Shown: positions 25,501-43,531, counted from the first letter of the stretch. The stretch is 64,000 nt of DNA from Amoebidium appalachense (GCA_963693365.1 CAVNZM010000002.1:5208001-5272000); one strand, 5' to 3'. Translations and numbers: made by a program. Notes: generated by a model from the sequence alone, not told the origin.

Positions 25501-26785
25501 CCGCAGTAACGCCGTCGATGGTGCTGGAAAAGAACACGTCGCCCACCCCAAGCACTGCACATGCACCCTTGTCGGCTACTTGGACCGTGGAGTAAGGCGC
25601 CGCACGCATGTTGATGAACACATCGGGCCGGGGGCACACATGGTCAGTGGCTCCAGAGTCGAGGAGCACCTTGTTGGTGCCACAGTCGTTGCTAGACATG
25701 AGGAAAGCCCGGGGAGCGGCAGCCCCCCCCTTGCACTGTGCCGTAGTGTGGGTAGTAGAGGCAGGGTGGTTGATGCAGGACCCAGGCGGGAGGGGACCAC
25801 CCTTAGGTTTGCGGCCGTTGGCACGGTTGCCCCCCTTGCACATGGCGGTAGTGTGACTGGTAGACAGTGGGTGGTTGACGCAGGAACCCTTGGGGTAGGT
25901 GCTGGCACGGTTGTTGCCAGAGTTGCTGTGTTGGCCGTTGCCGTTGGGGCACTGAGACTTGATGTGGCCTGGTTTGCCGCAGCCGTGGCAGATGACAGGT
26001 TGAGGAGCCCGTGTGGTGAAGGCGGCCGGCCCGGAGCTGGTAGTCACACGTGCACGTGGGTGGCTGGTCTCATATGCCCGTAGCTGTTGGAGGAGGCCCA
26101 TCACGGTAGGCTTGGGTGTCATCTTGTAGGCAATTACAGGCATTTCGTAGTAAGGCACCTTGCCGAGGTCGTTGGTGAGCTTGGTCAGCACTTGAGCATC
26201 ACCAATTTGTGTGCCGTAATCGGCCAGGCGCCGCACGTAGCCGCGGAGTTTCATGGCGTATTTCGTCGCGGTGTCCGTAGGTTCAGGCGTAGAATTCATG
26301 TACAGCCCGATAAGGTCGTACTGATTGGCCTCAGATTGCTCCAGGTAGTGGGCAGATAGGGCCGACCATATCTCCGCAGGTGTGGTGGTGCGTGTTAACC
26401 CTAGGATACAACGCACGTCAACCGAGAGTGCTTGCCACAGGTAGGAACGGGCAGTGTCGACCTGTTCACGGGTAGCCGGGTGCTCCGTACTGGGCGCGAT
26501 GGTGTGGAGAAGACCAGCACCAGAAAGCTGGACATACATGGTTTCGGCCCATGTGTGGTAGTCCGTGCCTGAATCATTATCAATGCCAGTGAAGAGAGGG
26601 ATGTCGACCTTGAACTTGATGGAATCATTACGTGAGGGGCCCATAACCCTGTTGGACATTGTGTTCATAGAAGCTAGTTCTAGTGCACGTTGTTCCTTCT
26701 GTAAGTCAGAAATGATTGCATCTTGTGAGGCCAACCTCTGCTCCAGTAGTTGGACTAGTTGCTGCAACTGTAAGTTGTCAGACAT
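22523..26785 (-). CDS. element 2 complete gag-pol polyprotein
   Basis: 1420 residues from ATG 26785 to TGA 22523-22525 with no breaks. The ATG lies inside the 5' LTR, as in yeast Ty1. A short coiled-coil-like Gln/Leu-rich start is followed by gag, the CCHC knuckle CHGCGKPGHIKSQC and protease LLDSGATDHVC. Integrase has WHYRLGH..CEPC, HSDISGPF, FQSDGGGEYM and NGTAERLNRTL. The segment between the second Asp and the Glu is shorter than usual: HGI runs straight into NGTAER, about a dozen residues missing, so integrase function is uncertain. RT has VGWVFTVK, DVNTAFLNGTV and an intact AYVDDF. RNase H has SDSDYA, STEAEFVA, GDNESA and KADMFTKAL. Confidence 0.96.
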   Translation of the reverse strand: MSDNLQLQQLVQLLEQRLASQDAIISDLQKEQRALELASMNTMSNRVMGPSRNDSIKFKVDIPLFTGIDNDSGTDYHTWAETMYVQLSGAGLLHTIAPSTEHPATREQVDTARSYLWQALSVDVRCILGLTRTTTPAEIWSALSAHYLEQSEANQYDLIGLYMNSTPEPTDTATKYAMKLRGYVRRLADYGTQIGDAQVLTKLTNDLGKVPYYEMPVIAYKMTPKPTVMGLLQQLRAYETSHPRARVTTSSGPAAFTTRAPQPVICHGCGKPGHIKSQCPNGNGQHSNSGNNRASTYPKGSCVNHPLSTSHTTAMCKGGNRANGRKPKGGPLPPGSCINHPASTTHTTAQCKGGAAAPRAFLMSSNDCGTNKVLLDSGATDHVCPRPDVFINMRAAPYSTVQVADKGACAVLGVGDVFFSSTIDGVTAVHQLTDVLYVPSIPDTLISVFTATTNGILPRFDTRGGVKLCYGDQILATGSAVGTKLYHMAVSLLRADTTPDAQTTTAPRILKVTADLNTWHYRLGHAGIDAVRSVIKSAGLLVGGGAKSPGVCEPCALGKAHRVAFSESTSQAPRVLAKVHSDISGPFPPAIGGAQYLATFHDEFTGHTTAVPLVKKSDTLAAYVTYHKAAVTQHGVPMQVFQSDGGGEYMGTAFGDYNREHGINGTAERLNRTLLDMVRALLQQSGLPVGFWAEAAVTAAFIRNMLPSRATGSQSSPALLWTGIPPDYSRLRVWGSPCYIHQQDTPKLAPRAVKGIFVGYPPNIKGYKVWIPAAHKMTVSRDVQFDEAAILHPLRDVPSDWSTAPAIHHFLESSDSSNQPANHIVRNDQQSDSSRLSANGTAPSDQLDIPILPEPAHRLPRTTRSGAVYNDQRRGPTANVAAATAPLAPQATAPASTPIKASTIVVPKTVRAALKSPQRLKWEEAAHRELKALEDNGTFTLVPRPEDGSTVIPVGWVFTVKQDNVGNVTAFKARLVARGNYQQPGQDYFVTESPVAALATIRLVLATSVAQGLPLRHIDVNTAFLNGTVNETIYIEQPPGFVNPSAPHAVGLLHKALYGLKQAPRQWYEALRDHLLDQGFIVSAADPCLFIKNAGTPTFIALAAYVDDFTVTAATDALIDDFFTKLDARFSAKDLGRPTLLIGHTLTWLEDGSLRLGHRQHIIDLAARFRLTHMSGTKTPIVPGQASESNKTPAYSKKEDYASLVGALLWIARTTRPDISQALGVLTRHIHAPTVTHWTMATRVVSYLLATIDLGIVYRPGPPNLVGYSDSDYAEDRDTRRSTTGYVFFINSSPVSWVSRLQSITTHSSTEAEFVAMSAATNEALWLNYVMDDLGLNPINEPTPVPIHGDNESARALLDTLGVKPKTKHIDVRYCSVKEHHLLGNITVVPVASADNKADMFTKALSASFFTKAVGMLNMC
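26636..26649 (-). promoter_or_regulatory. primer binding site inside the gag frame
   Basis: Minus-strand GGGTTATGGGCCCC follows the LTR end directly. GGTTATGGGCCC is the copia-type site that pairs with the anticodon arm of initiator tRNA-Met. It is also coding: the gag frame passes through it as RVMGPS. Confidence 0.8.
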
Positions 26786-27414
26786 AGTGTCGTGTATGAT
26801 GGGTAACTAGTCTATGTGTTTTGTGCACTGGAAACGACAGTAGAAAAGTGTAAATCAAACGTTCTGCTTCCCATGTTTGTGACATGGGAGGCACTGCTTT
26901 ATATAGTCGTTGGCCACCTCATGGTGGCCTCGTGTGCACCCTGGTGGTGGGCCATGTACAGCATGGCCGAAAAGAGAGCACAATGAAAACAAGTCGTTAA
27001 AGATATAAAAGTTAACTGTGCACGTTGAGTGGCTAGTTAACTTGCACTAAAGCACACAAATAAACGTGTTTAACACACCAATTGCAGTTAAACGTAAATC
27101 TTGCTTCACACAACTAAAAATATTCTGAGAATATCCGGGAATAAAGCACACTACCACTCTAAGAATAGAATCCTGTGGCAAATATAGACATGACATCATC
27201 TGAACCGGGAATATTAATTAATGAGCACAATTAGCACGTTGCTAGTGAAGCTCGTCATTGGTACAGTTTTGGCTCAAACATATAACTACCATATATGAAT
27301 ATGACCGTAAACAAAAGCTCTATGCACTCGAGTGAGTGTTGATACAGTTATTCAATTGCTCAGAAACTTTCTCTAACAGACATTGCTAGCCGGGAGTACC
27401 AGTGTACTCCAACA
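26650..27414 (-). repeat. 5' LTR of element 2
   Basis: 765 bp. Read on the minus strand it carries the promoter (TATATAAA) and the first 45 codons of gag before ending in CCAACA. Short inverted repeats lie upstream of and around the TATA region (CCCATGT/ACATGGG, GGCCATG/CATGGCC). Confidence 0.95.
26898..26905 (-). promoter_or_regulatory. TATA box of element 2 LTR promoter
   Basis: Minus-strand TATATAAA, about 115 bases upstream of the gag ATG at 26785. That places the probable transcription start roughly 85-90 bases before the ATG. The same sequence lies at 21821-21828 in the 3' LTR. Confidence 0.6.
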
Positions 27415-27533
27415 GATATGGTGTGCACGCAGAGAAGGATGGTGAATAGGTAGGACACCAGAGAGGAGGAAGGAGAGGGGGGTGGGGGGGAGGTGGGGGT
27501 GGGGGTGGGCATTACTGACGGGCTCGTGTACAG

Positions 27534-27923
27534 GCATCGACACATTCCCCCCCAACACGACCATCGAGACCGATCCCCAGCCGCTGAATGAGAATTTATA
27601 CCCGGTGCGTGAAATCGACCCAGCCACGGGCACCTACAAGCTGCCGCCGGCAAACCCTCTGATCGAGGCAGCATGCAGGGACATAATCGGGCAGGCGGCC
27701 AGCCAAAACTGTCCTGGCGTGACTGCGGACCAATTGGAATCGTTCATTCAGGGGTACATTTTGGACTCCACGTTTATGAATACGCCCCCAACGGATGCTG
27801 CGGCCAAGCCGGTGCGTCATCGGTGTGCGTACAATCAGGCCATGGGCGAGATGCAGGCCCAGACGGTGTGTGCTGCAAACGAGGTTCCCGTCAACAATTT
27901 GTGTCTGGACACATTCCCGTGTG
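27534..27923 (+). CDS. intact unique exon of the modular gene
   Basis: 390 nt with phase 1 at both ends (acceptor GTACAG, donor GTAGGG). It encodes a module with four or five cysteines, containing ACRDIIGQAASQNCPGV and VRHRCAYNQAMGEMQA, that I do not recognise. It lies between the WSC and EGF parts. Its open frame and intact splice sites contrast with the broken exons upstream. Confidence 0.75.
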
Positions 27924-28530
27924 GTAGGGGCCGTTCTTTTTTTTTTTTTTTTTTTTTTTGGGGGGGGGGGGGGGAGGGGGGAAGGGGGGGGGAGGGGGGG
28001 GAGGGGGGTTTAAACCTATCCGTGTTTCACGTTGTTCTTCTTTACAAAAATGTGTGGGCCGGCTCGCACTGGCTGGCTGGGGTTTAATGTTACACCGAAG
28101 TCCAAGTGCATTGAACTTCACATTTCGTCTCGTTTCCATTCACAGTTGCAGCAACCTTGCATCAATTTTGCTCCCCCCCTTCTCCCCCCTCCCCCCCCCC
28201 CCCTCCCCCCTTCCCCCATACAATGGTGTCACAAGTTATGGGTTATGCCAGTGTCTGAAATGTGTCATGTGTTCACAATTGAGCAACCCCCCCCCCCCCC
28301 CCCCCCAAACTCCCCATCCACCATCCATGAATAGCCTATGCGTTGTAAACTTGCATCTTTCTTAAGCGCTGACTTTAGGCATCGTGACAGTAGGCTAATC
28401 CTTAACTACACTAGTTGAAAAGCCATCTAACAGTGTAATTGTGCCAATAGACAAAAAAAACATTTCATGCAATACATACTATAAATATAGTCATTAATCG
28501 AAGTATATAACTTAGTCTCCATCCCCACAG

Positions 28531-28882
28531 GTCCTGGTTGTGGTGACCCCGTCAACCAATGTGTCAATGACACGTGTGTGTGTAGTCCTGCTTACACGGG
28601 GCAATTCTGCGAGTACCTAGTGGGAGGTACGGTCACCCCTTTGCTACCGTTCATATGATTTATGATTTGTTTTCTTCGAACCGTACCAATCATTTTTATG
28701 GTAATTTTCCTCTATCACTGATTTCCCGTCTGTTCTGGTCTTGACTCCCCATTTCCCCCCCCTCTTTTTCTTCCAGTGCTGTTTTTCTTGTTTCTTTGCT
28801 TCGTTATTTTCTCTTCGTTCATTTCTTTTTTGTGTGTGTGATTGGTTTTTTTTTTTTTTTTTTTTTTTTTCTGTGGCGGGAG

Positions 28883-28928
<46 letters not shown>

Positions 28929-29180
28929 GTGTTGTTCAGTTTGCTGTGACGTCTGTTGCAAATAGCACCTTTAGTGACTTGGCATGCCTACTAATTTAAA
29001 CTACTGACATGTTTTTCCTGTCCTCTCCCCGGTTGTACACGAAACACACCTCACATACCATGTGCACACACACGCATACACATACACGAGGCTGCGGCAC
29101 ACATCCACACACACACACACACACACACACAACACACACACACACAGAACACACACACACACACACAACACACACACAAA

Positions 29181-29254
<74 letters not shown>

Positions 29255-29831
29255 TGCGTGCACCGTTTCACCGTGCAAGAATGGAGCCACGTGTGTGGCT
29301 GGGACTGGTGCAGAATACTCGTGCACGTGCACGGGAGGATACTACGGCGCAACCTGCCAATGTACGTACAAAACGTGTGTGTGTGTGTGTGTGTGTGTGT
29401 TTGTTTGTGTTTGTGTATATGTTTTTGTGTGTTTGTGTGGGTGTGTGTGGGTGTGTGTGGGTGTGGGGGTGTGGGGGTGTGTGTGTGTATGTGGGGGTGT
29501 GTATGGGTGTGTGTGTCTGCGCGCGCGCATGCGCAAGGGCTCTTGTGTGTGTTCGTGTGTTGTCTTTTCATGTCACATTCCCACCGGGGGGGAGGGGGGA
29601 TAATATGCTCTTGGAATCTCGACATTATCAACTTACGACATCTGTATAAAATAATCTACACCCGTTGCTGTTGAAAGTAATTTTATTACTATGTTGTTTC
29701 GTTTCCAGACCTGAACGAGTGCACGACGGGCAGCGCGAAGTGCGGAACCAATGCTCAGTGCATTGACACGGCCAGCAGCTACACGTGTGCCTGCAACGTG
29801 GGCTACGTGGGCAACGGCATCAACTGCACAG
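28531..29831 (+). CDS. three EGF-module exons
   Basis: Exons 28531-28626, 29254-29361 and 29709-29831 are 96, 108 and 123 nt, all multiples of three and all phase 1 at both ends. They encode 'CVNDTCVCSPAYTGQFCE', a full EGF 'CKNGATCVAGTG...CTCTGGYYGATC', and a calcium-binding-type EGF starting DLNECTTG with TCACNVGYVGNG. The second exon follows a (CA)n array that runs straight into its CAG acceptor, and its donor is followed within about ten bases by a (GT)n array. EGF modules mediate extracellular protein contacts. Confidence 0.88.
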
Positions 29832-29937
29832 GTATGCCTTCAACCCTTCCCCCCTCTCCCCACCTCATCCCCATCCCCTAGCTTACCCCACCCCTTCCAA
29901 ATACACACATATACACACTCCCTCTCTCTGTCTGCCC

Positions 29938-30025
<88 letters not shown>

Positions 30026-30193
30026 TTCTCTCTCTCTCTCTCTCTTTCTCTCTTGCTCACACTCAACACTCACCACTCACCACTCCCACAAAACACAAGA
30101 CGCACTCCCACACAGAAGCAAAGTTATCATGTCTTCTCGTATGGGTTTTACCAAATCTAGTAGTATGGCATGGTGTTTTATGCTTTTAAAAAG

Positions 30194-30237
<44 letters not shown>

Positions 30238-30697
30238 CCACGTGCACAGACAAGCACGCACATGCTTGAACACGTGCAGGCATACGGGCGTTGATTTGGC
30301 CATGTAAGTATATCATCACACGTGCGTGAAGTTCACGACAGCTGTAGACACATATCCACACCAGTTTAATTCTAACGATTGGGCAAAATTCTAAAGCAGA
30401 CACAGCGTGTGGTTGGATAGAAGGAAAGGGGGTGTGGGTATTGCCGGTGGTGGTGGTTATTAAGGGGGGGATGGGGGGGGGGGGGGGGGGGGGGGAAGGG
30501 GGGACCATTGAGTAGACAACAAAAAGTGTACACATGGTTTTTCCAACTTCAGACACTTTGATAGGAGCAAAACCTCATTCATCCAATATCAAAGTAACCC
30601 AATCATCCCTGCCCCCCCCCCCCCCCCCCCCCCACCTCCCCCCCCTCCCCCCCCCCCCCCCCCCCCCCCCACCTCTTTCTGCTCTAAATTCACACAG

Positions 30698-31374
30698 CCG
30701 CATGCGACATCAAGCCGAGTGTGTGCCTCAACAACGCGACGTCATGCACCATGATCACGGTGGGCAATGCGGTGGACTACAAGTGCACGTGCGCCTTTGG
30801 CTACTACGGCAAGAACTGCGAGGGCATGCTGCCCGAGATCGTCAACGGCAGCCTCGTGTTCGATCTGAACAGCAACAAGGCCAGCGACTCGGTCGATGTG
30901 CCCCTGTCAAATGTCACTATCAAGTATCCTTTCGTTCCCCCCCTCCCCCCTCCCCCCTCCCCCCCTCCCCCCTTTCCCCCCCACCACACGCATATAGCAT
31001 ATTCCCGCACGCACGTTTTCGCTTACTACCCCTCCCTCCCTCCCCCCCTCCCCCCCCCCCCTCTGTCTTTATGACAATTCCCCCCCTACCCCCCCCCCCC
31101 TCCGCCCCCCCTCAAACAAAAAAAGGCTACCCCTCCCCCCACCCCGCCCTCCTCTTCCCCCCCCCCCCCCCCCCCAAAGAAAAAAATGGGGTCCCTTCGT
31201 GGTTCTTTTTTTCTGTTGTTGTCCACTCAGTCTGTGCAGGTTATTTTCACCTACTCACAATCTGTTGCCCGTTGCGAATTTGTACTTCTATGTAGCTCGT
31301 TCACACCCCCTCCCCCCCCATCACCCTCCTCTCCCACACGCACGCACACACACACACACACACTCTCTCTCTCT

Positions 31375-31456
<82 letters not shown>

Positions 31457-31550
31457 CCTCTCCCTCCCTCCCTCCCTCCCTCCCTCCCTCCCTCCCTCCC
31501 TCCCTCCCTCCCTCCCTCCCTACCTCCCTCCCTCCCTCCCCCCTCCCTCC

Positions 31551-31612
<62 letters not shown>

Positions 31613-31948
31613 AACCCACTTAGCAATGTGGTTGCCCATGGATACACCCACACAAAAGCTAACACAAGATCCACCCCAGGGCATACGACCCCCTCAAGCC
31701 CAACCGCACGGTGGCCACGACCACCACCAATGCCGATGGCAGCTTCAGCATCATCTTGATGCCGGGCAGCTATGTGCTGGAGCCCTTAAACACAACCCTC
31801 CCAAAACCCTCCACCTTAACCTTCAGCGTGCCCACTTACGGCAGCCCGGTGATCAGCGACACGTGGACGGGCAATGCGTCGTTTGCTCTCAAGAATGTCG
31901 CCTTCACCGGAAATACGACGTCAATTCCGCCGTTCTTCCTGTATGCAG
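30698..31948 (+). CDS. EGF plus regulatory beta-sandwich-like exons
   Basis: Exon 30698-30923 holds an EGF module (CLNNATSC...CTCAFGYYGKNC) and then VNGSLVFDLNSNKASD. Exon 31680-31948 continues in phase 2 with TTTTNADGSFSIILMPGSYV and ends FFLYAG. The 'V-G-..F D...T.T.ADGSFS' pattern resembles carboxypeptidase-regulatory-like beta-sandwich modules, an inference from pattern only. The intron between them holds CT/CCCT microsatellites and C runs. Confidence 0.7.
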
Positions 31949-32144
31949 GTGGGTTCATGTTCCATAGCAGGCCCAAATGCACGATCTGGTTAGGAGGCAT
32001 CAACAGGTGCACAGGTGTTAGTGTTGGACCACAACGGTAAACGTGAAGAGTCAACCACTGCACAGTTATGTAGCACTGCATGCATGCCCCCCTACCCTCC
32101 CTCCCCTCCCCCCTCCCCCCACCCCCCCCCCCCCCAACCACCCC

Positions 32145-32175
<31 letters not shown>

Positions 32176-32578
32176 GAAGAAGAAGAAGAAAGAAAGAAAC
32201 CGGGCGGGGAGGGGGGGGGGGGGGAGAGGGGGGGGGGGGGAATGGACGACAGTAAAAGAATATCAACGACAGAAAATGTAAATAGGTGTCCCGTGGGGCG
32301 AGGGGACCGCGGGGGGGGGGGGGGGGGGGGGGGGAAGCAATACAGATGTAATTAATGTACATAGCGAACTGGCTGCATGGGTTGTACCCAGGCTTTGTTT
32401 TTCATACACGTGCATGTTTGGGCCAATGCAAACAAATGAGCTCAGGCCTCTAATCACATTACAACTGCAAAGTACCTCCTTATGTTGCCGTAACTCATCA
32501 CCCCATACTTCAACCATATCCCTCCTTATCTCTCCTAATGATTGCTGTCAATAACCTGCCGTCCGTTGCTGTTTTGAC

Positions 32579-33552
32579 CTGGACCTCTGCAAGATTCCGC
32601 GGGTCTCCAACTGCTCTGCACAGGCCACGTGTAACGTTACCGGTTCCCAGCAGTACACGTGCACTTGCAACACCGGGTACACGGGCAACGGCAAGACGTG
32701 CACAGACATCAACGAGTGTGCCACCGCAAATGGCGGCTGCCAGAATGCCGCATGCAACAACACGGCCGGGTCGTTCACATGCACGTGCAACACTGGATTT
32801 GGCAACATGACAAACGACAAGATCTGCTCAGACGTAGATGAGTGTGCCAAAAACAACGGAGGGTGTCAATATGTCGCATGCATGAACACGCAGGGATCAT
32901 TCAGCTGCGCTTGCAACGCCGGATACGGAAACCTGGCGAATGGATTGACGTGCACAGACACCAACGAATGCACAACAAACAACGGCGGCTGTAGCGCAGA
33001 TGCAGCGTGCACAAGCTCGGACGGTTCGTTCACGTGCGCATGCAATACGGGCTTTAGTGGTGACGGTGTGACCTGCACTGCAAACCCAACCACAAACTCT
33101 GCTACCGCACCTACGGCCTCACCCACCCCAGCTGCCGGGGCCGCGGCCACAACTACGGGAAGCAGTGCGATTACGCGTATACAGCAGCCGGTTTTAGCGG
33201 CGGAGGCTCAACCACACCACTCAACCAGTGCTTAGTTTCGGCATTTGATTTCCGGCTGCAGCTCACGAACATTGGCATGGATGGGCAGTGGGCCTCACAG
33301 GCCCGCACAATGTTTGGCGTTACGGAAGCCGACAATGGCGGGTACTGTTTGCACCTGGATAGTCCCACCTAAGGTCCGTTCCTGTATTCGTGCAGTGCGC
33401 TCAACGGCAGTGGGTTGTTTGCAACTTACGACAAGGCCAAGGGGGAGGTCAAGATTGAGGGTGAGGTGGTCGGCTGCAGCCGTCACTTCACGGCATCGGA
33501 TTGCGCCCGATTCATGAAGGCTGGGGCATGCACGGTGTCGTTTGTGTACAAG
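32579..33552 (+). pseudogene. four EGF modules, then a broken C-terminal region
   Basis: Phase requires the exon to start at AC of 'ACCTGGACCTCTGC', but the bases before it are CTGTTTTG: there is no AG acceptor and no AG in the 40 bases upstream. Four EGF modules follow: DLDLCKIP..., then three calcium-binding ones (DINECATANGGC, DVDECAKNNGGC, DTNECTTNNGGC). After CTANPTT the frame runs to a stop at 33235. The sensible continuation, CDYAYTAAGFSGGG and then GMDGQWASQARTMFGV, is in another frame, so a frameshift lies near 33100-33190. That frame contains a TAA at 33392-33394 after HLDSPT and then continues to the GTATGT donor. Confidence 0.75.
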
Positions 33553-33762
33553 GTATGTGCCTGCTGTTCCCAATCACAAACGGGTATGTGCTTTTGTGGT
33601 TAGGGTTCTTGTTAGGTAACTTTATGGTTTTTGATTGGGTTCCTTGTGTGTTGCGTAACTCGGGGGGGACTGAAATGTTCTGCTTAAAAGGCTGGCCACC
33701 AATTGTTCTGCCTCCCAAGTATATATGGCAACCACTGACCCTTCACCTTCCATATATGGCAG

Positions 33763-34144
33763 GTTTCGGCCAGTGGAGCCAATGAGGTGCGGGCTGCAGA
33801 CGCCACGCAGCTTGGCAGCGGCACTATCACCTGCCCGCACGAAACCACCACGTACACCGGCAAGCTGAACGGCGACCACTCGTTCAGGGTGAGTGCAAGC
33901 ATGCTACCAAGTGCTTCCCCGACATGCATTTTGATGTGCACGTGTTTCAGCAATATCGTCTCAGCCTCCTTAGTCCGACTTTGTATGTGGCTGTCTCCTG
34001 GGCCCTAGACGGCACACAGGCATCTTTGCGCAGAATTCTATGCCAGCACCACCTGTTCGCTGCAGACAAACAGCTGCACTGATCGCTGTGATACCAGTAG
34101 TTACTGTACTTCATCCTTGAATCCCCCCCTGTCCCCCCCTCCCG

Positions 34145-34194
<50 letters not shown>

Positions 34195-34560
34195 AGAGAA
34201 AAGAAAAAGAAAAATATAGAAAAAAGAACATCATATGTAGATAATTGATGAGAAGACCCATATGCATCTTCCCCATCCCCACGCCCGGAAGGGGGGAACG
34301 GGGGGGGGGGCTCAGTGAAGTGCCTTTGCTGACTTTGGGCTTGAACCATTTGCACAGATCTCCGCACAGCCGCTGTTTGAGGGAGCAAACGGTTTGTGCT
34401 GGCTGATGGGCACTGCGCCGGCACGCATTTGGTGTCTCCGTATCCACCTTTGAGAAGCTAGGCGCAGCATACCTGCACATGGTTATGCACAAGCTTGGCC
34501 ACGCATGGCCACAGATTGTCGAGCAGCCACGGGGCTGCCCACGTGTGACCGTGCACCCCC
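33763..34560 (+). pseudogene. last recognised exons, second one broken
   Basis: 33763-33888 (42 codons, VSASGANEVRAADATQLGSG, donor GTGAGT) is intact. After an intron with a C run at 34147-34184, a segment from about 34361 starts in phase 0 with ISAQPLFEGANGLCWLMG and stops. A neighbouring frame gives VSVSTFEKLGAAYLHMVMHK before a C run at about 34570. The 3' end of the gene was not found. Confidence 0.5.
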
Positions 34561-34570
34561 CTCCCGGATC

Positions 34571-34601
<31 letters not shown>

Positions 34602-34699
34602 CCCGCCCCGCCCCCGGAGCCCCTCTCCCCCTCCCTTTCCCCTTCTCACGAAAACTTTTGTCTGGGGTGGGTTGGCGGGTGTCATGATATGCCCGGGGT

Positions 34700-34912
<213 letters not shown>

Positions 34913-35628
34913 CTTGAGAAAGGGGGGTGCATAACTTATGATTTGGTGTATGCCACATGGAGGAGTGTGTACACATGTGGGTGTGTGGGTGTGCGTGTGT
35001 GAGTGTCTGTTAGAGTAGGAGGCCTGTATGTATGTTAGCATAAGCTCCGGGGTCTTACTATTTTTCTTTTGTCTTCGCCATCGGCATGCATGGCCCGGAT
35101 CGAACTGGCGCTGTCGGACTAATATTACAAGATTCCCGCCAAAAACTTTCTTCTAGAGCTCCTATGAATGCATCCCCATTCAGAATGTTTGTAATGTTTT
35201 CCACTGCTATTCCATAATGTTCGATTTTTATAGTCTTATCCAGCGTTCCAAAGCAATAAAAAATATTAAAACGCAAAAACAAAGGTTGCTACTTAAATTA
35301 TTTTTGAATGTATTTTTGTTTTTAGTGCAGATTGTGTTTGTTTTGAAATATGTTAACGCGAGCAATTACGGGGGGTTTCATAAGCGGAATCTCAGGGGGC
35401 TGAGCGCATGTTGCCGCGGCCGAGTGCTGAACTTCCTCAAAAAGAGAGCAATCACGCATGTGTTTTTTGTGAAGAGTGACTTGCTGAACTTTTTAATCGG
35501 CGGTCCCACCCCCGCCCCTCCCCCCCCAAAATATTAATCAGCTTTTGAAATATACGGAGTGAAAAGTTCATTGACTCTTACGGCTGACCAAGCTAACTTA
35601 CAGACTTGAAAAGTATACACATCGGCAT
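34913..35628. other. intergenic region before COQ5
   Basis: Unique, fairly A/T-rich sequence with no open exon recognised. It probably holds the COQ5 promoter. No clear TATA element at a fixed distance is visible. Confidence 0.5.
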
Positions 35629-35652
35629 ATGCACTTCTCAACAACTTCCAAC

Positions 35653-42666
<7,014 letters not shown>

Positions 42667-43006
42667 TGCCTAAAACATAAAGGATGATGGTGTAAATCTA
42701 GCCAAGAATGATGTGCGAACACACTGTGTGGGACTTGTGGTGCAAAAAAGTATCTTGACAGGGATATTAATCTTTTGACAGGGATGGTTCAAACTGAATT
42801 CGCTGGCATAGACTTTTAATTCTAGATTCTTTCTCGTTTTCTACCATGTATACTCTCCTTTTCCTTCACTTTTCTGTGTGTGTGTGGGTTTGGTGGCGGT
42901 GGGGTGGTTGGAGGGGGGGGGGGGGGGGGGGGGGGGGGGTTCCACGTGTGATTTCGATTATTCATTGGAATGTCTGTCTATGTATGCACTCTTAAAAACA
43001 GGACAG

Positions 43007-43039
43007 ATTGAATAAACACGGCGGCCCTGTTTATTCAAT
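43007..43039. terminator. hairpin with AATAAA on both strands
   Basis: ATTGAATAAACA and TGTTTATTCAAT form a perfect 12-bp inverted repeat around a 9-base GC-rich loop. AATAAA appears on both strands, 340 bases after the COQ5 stop and about 1 kb after the stop of the convergent lipoxygenase gene. It could serve as a polyadenylation region for COQ5, and possibly for both genes; this is inference from position. Confidence 0.45.
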
Positions 43040-43085
43040 GTCAAATATATGGGCCTGCAGCCTGAGGTAAAAGCAGTTTCACGAG

Positions 43086-43087
<2 letters not shown>

Positions 43088-43132
<45 letters not shown>

Positions 43133-43189
43133 TCGCACTCGCACACGCACTCACACTCACACTCACACACTCACACACTCACACTCACT

Positions 43190-43222
<33 letters not shown>

Positions 43223-43429
43223 ACGCACTCGCACACGCACTCGCACACGCACACGCACACGCACACGCACTCACACACACACTCACTCACTCACTCACTC
43301 ACTCACTCACACACACACACGCACACGCACTCGCACTCGCACTCGCACTCGCACTCACACTCACTCACTCACTCACTCACACACACACACACACGCACTC
43401 GCACTCGCACTCGCACTCACACTCACTCA

Positions 43430-43468
<39 letters not shown>
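43088..43468. repeat. compound (CA)n / CACTCA array
   Basis: About 380 bases of CACACA, CACTCG, CACTCA and CGCACA units between the convergent COQ5 and lipoxygenase genes. Confidence 0.95.
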
Positions 43469-43469
<1 letters not shown>

Positions 43470-43531
43470 AACTCACTCGTTCACTCTCTGATTCACTCAT
43501 CCACTCACATACATACATACTGACCCCTTCA

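Larger units (their letters stand above)
21573..27414 (-). mobile_element. Ty1/copia LTR retrotransposon (element 2), minus strand
   Basis: The element has two 765-bp LTRs that, on the minus strand, start TGTTGGAGTACAC and end TGTCCAACA, with TGTTGGA/TCCAACA terminal inverted repeats. The start resembles Drosophila copia LTRs as I recall them. A GATA target duplication (21569-21572 and 27415-27418) can be read. The LTRs differ at one base noticed (22266 A, 27343 T), so it is young. The internal part is one uninterrupted gag-pol frame. It lies in an intron of the WSC/EGF gene in the opposite orientation to that gene. Confidence 0.96.

Noticed and set aside
13663-33394. Alternative genetic code in which TAG or TAA is read as an amino acid, suggested by in-frame TAG at 13663 and TAA at 33392.
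   Set aside because: TAA ends COQ5 and the lipoxygenase, TGA ends the kinase and element 2, TAG ends element 1, and none occurs in-frame in those genes. The stops sit in a gene with other defects.
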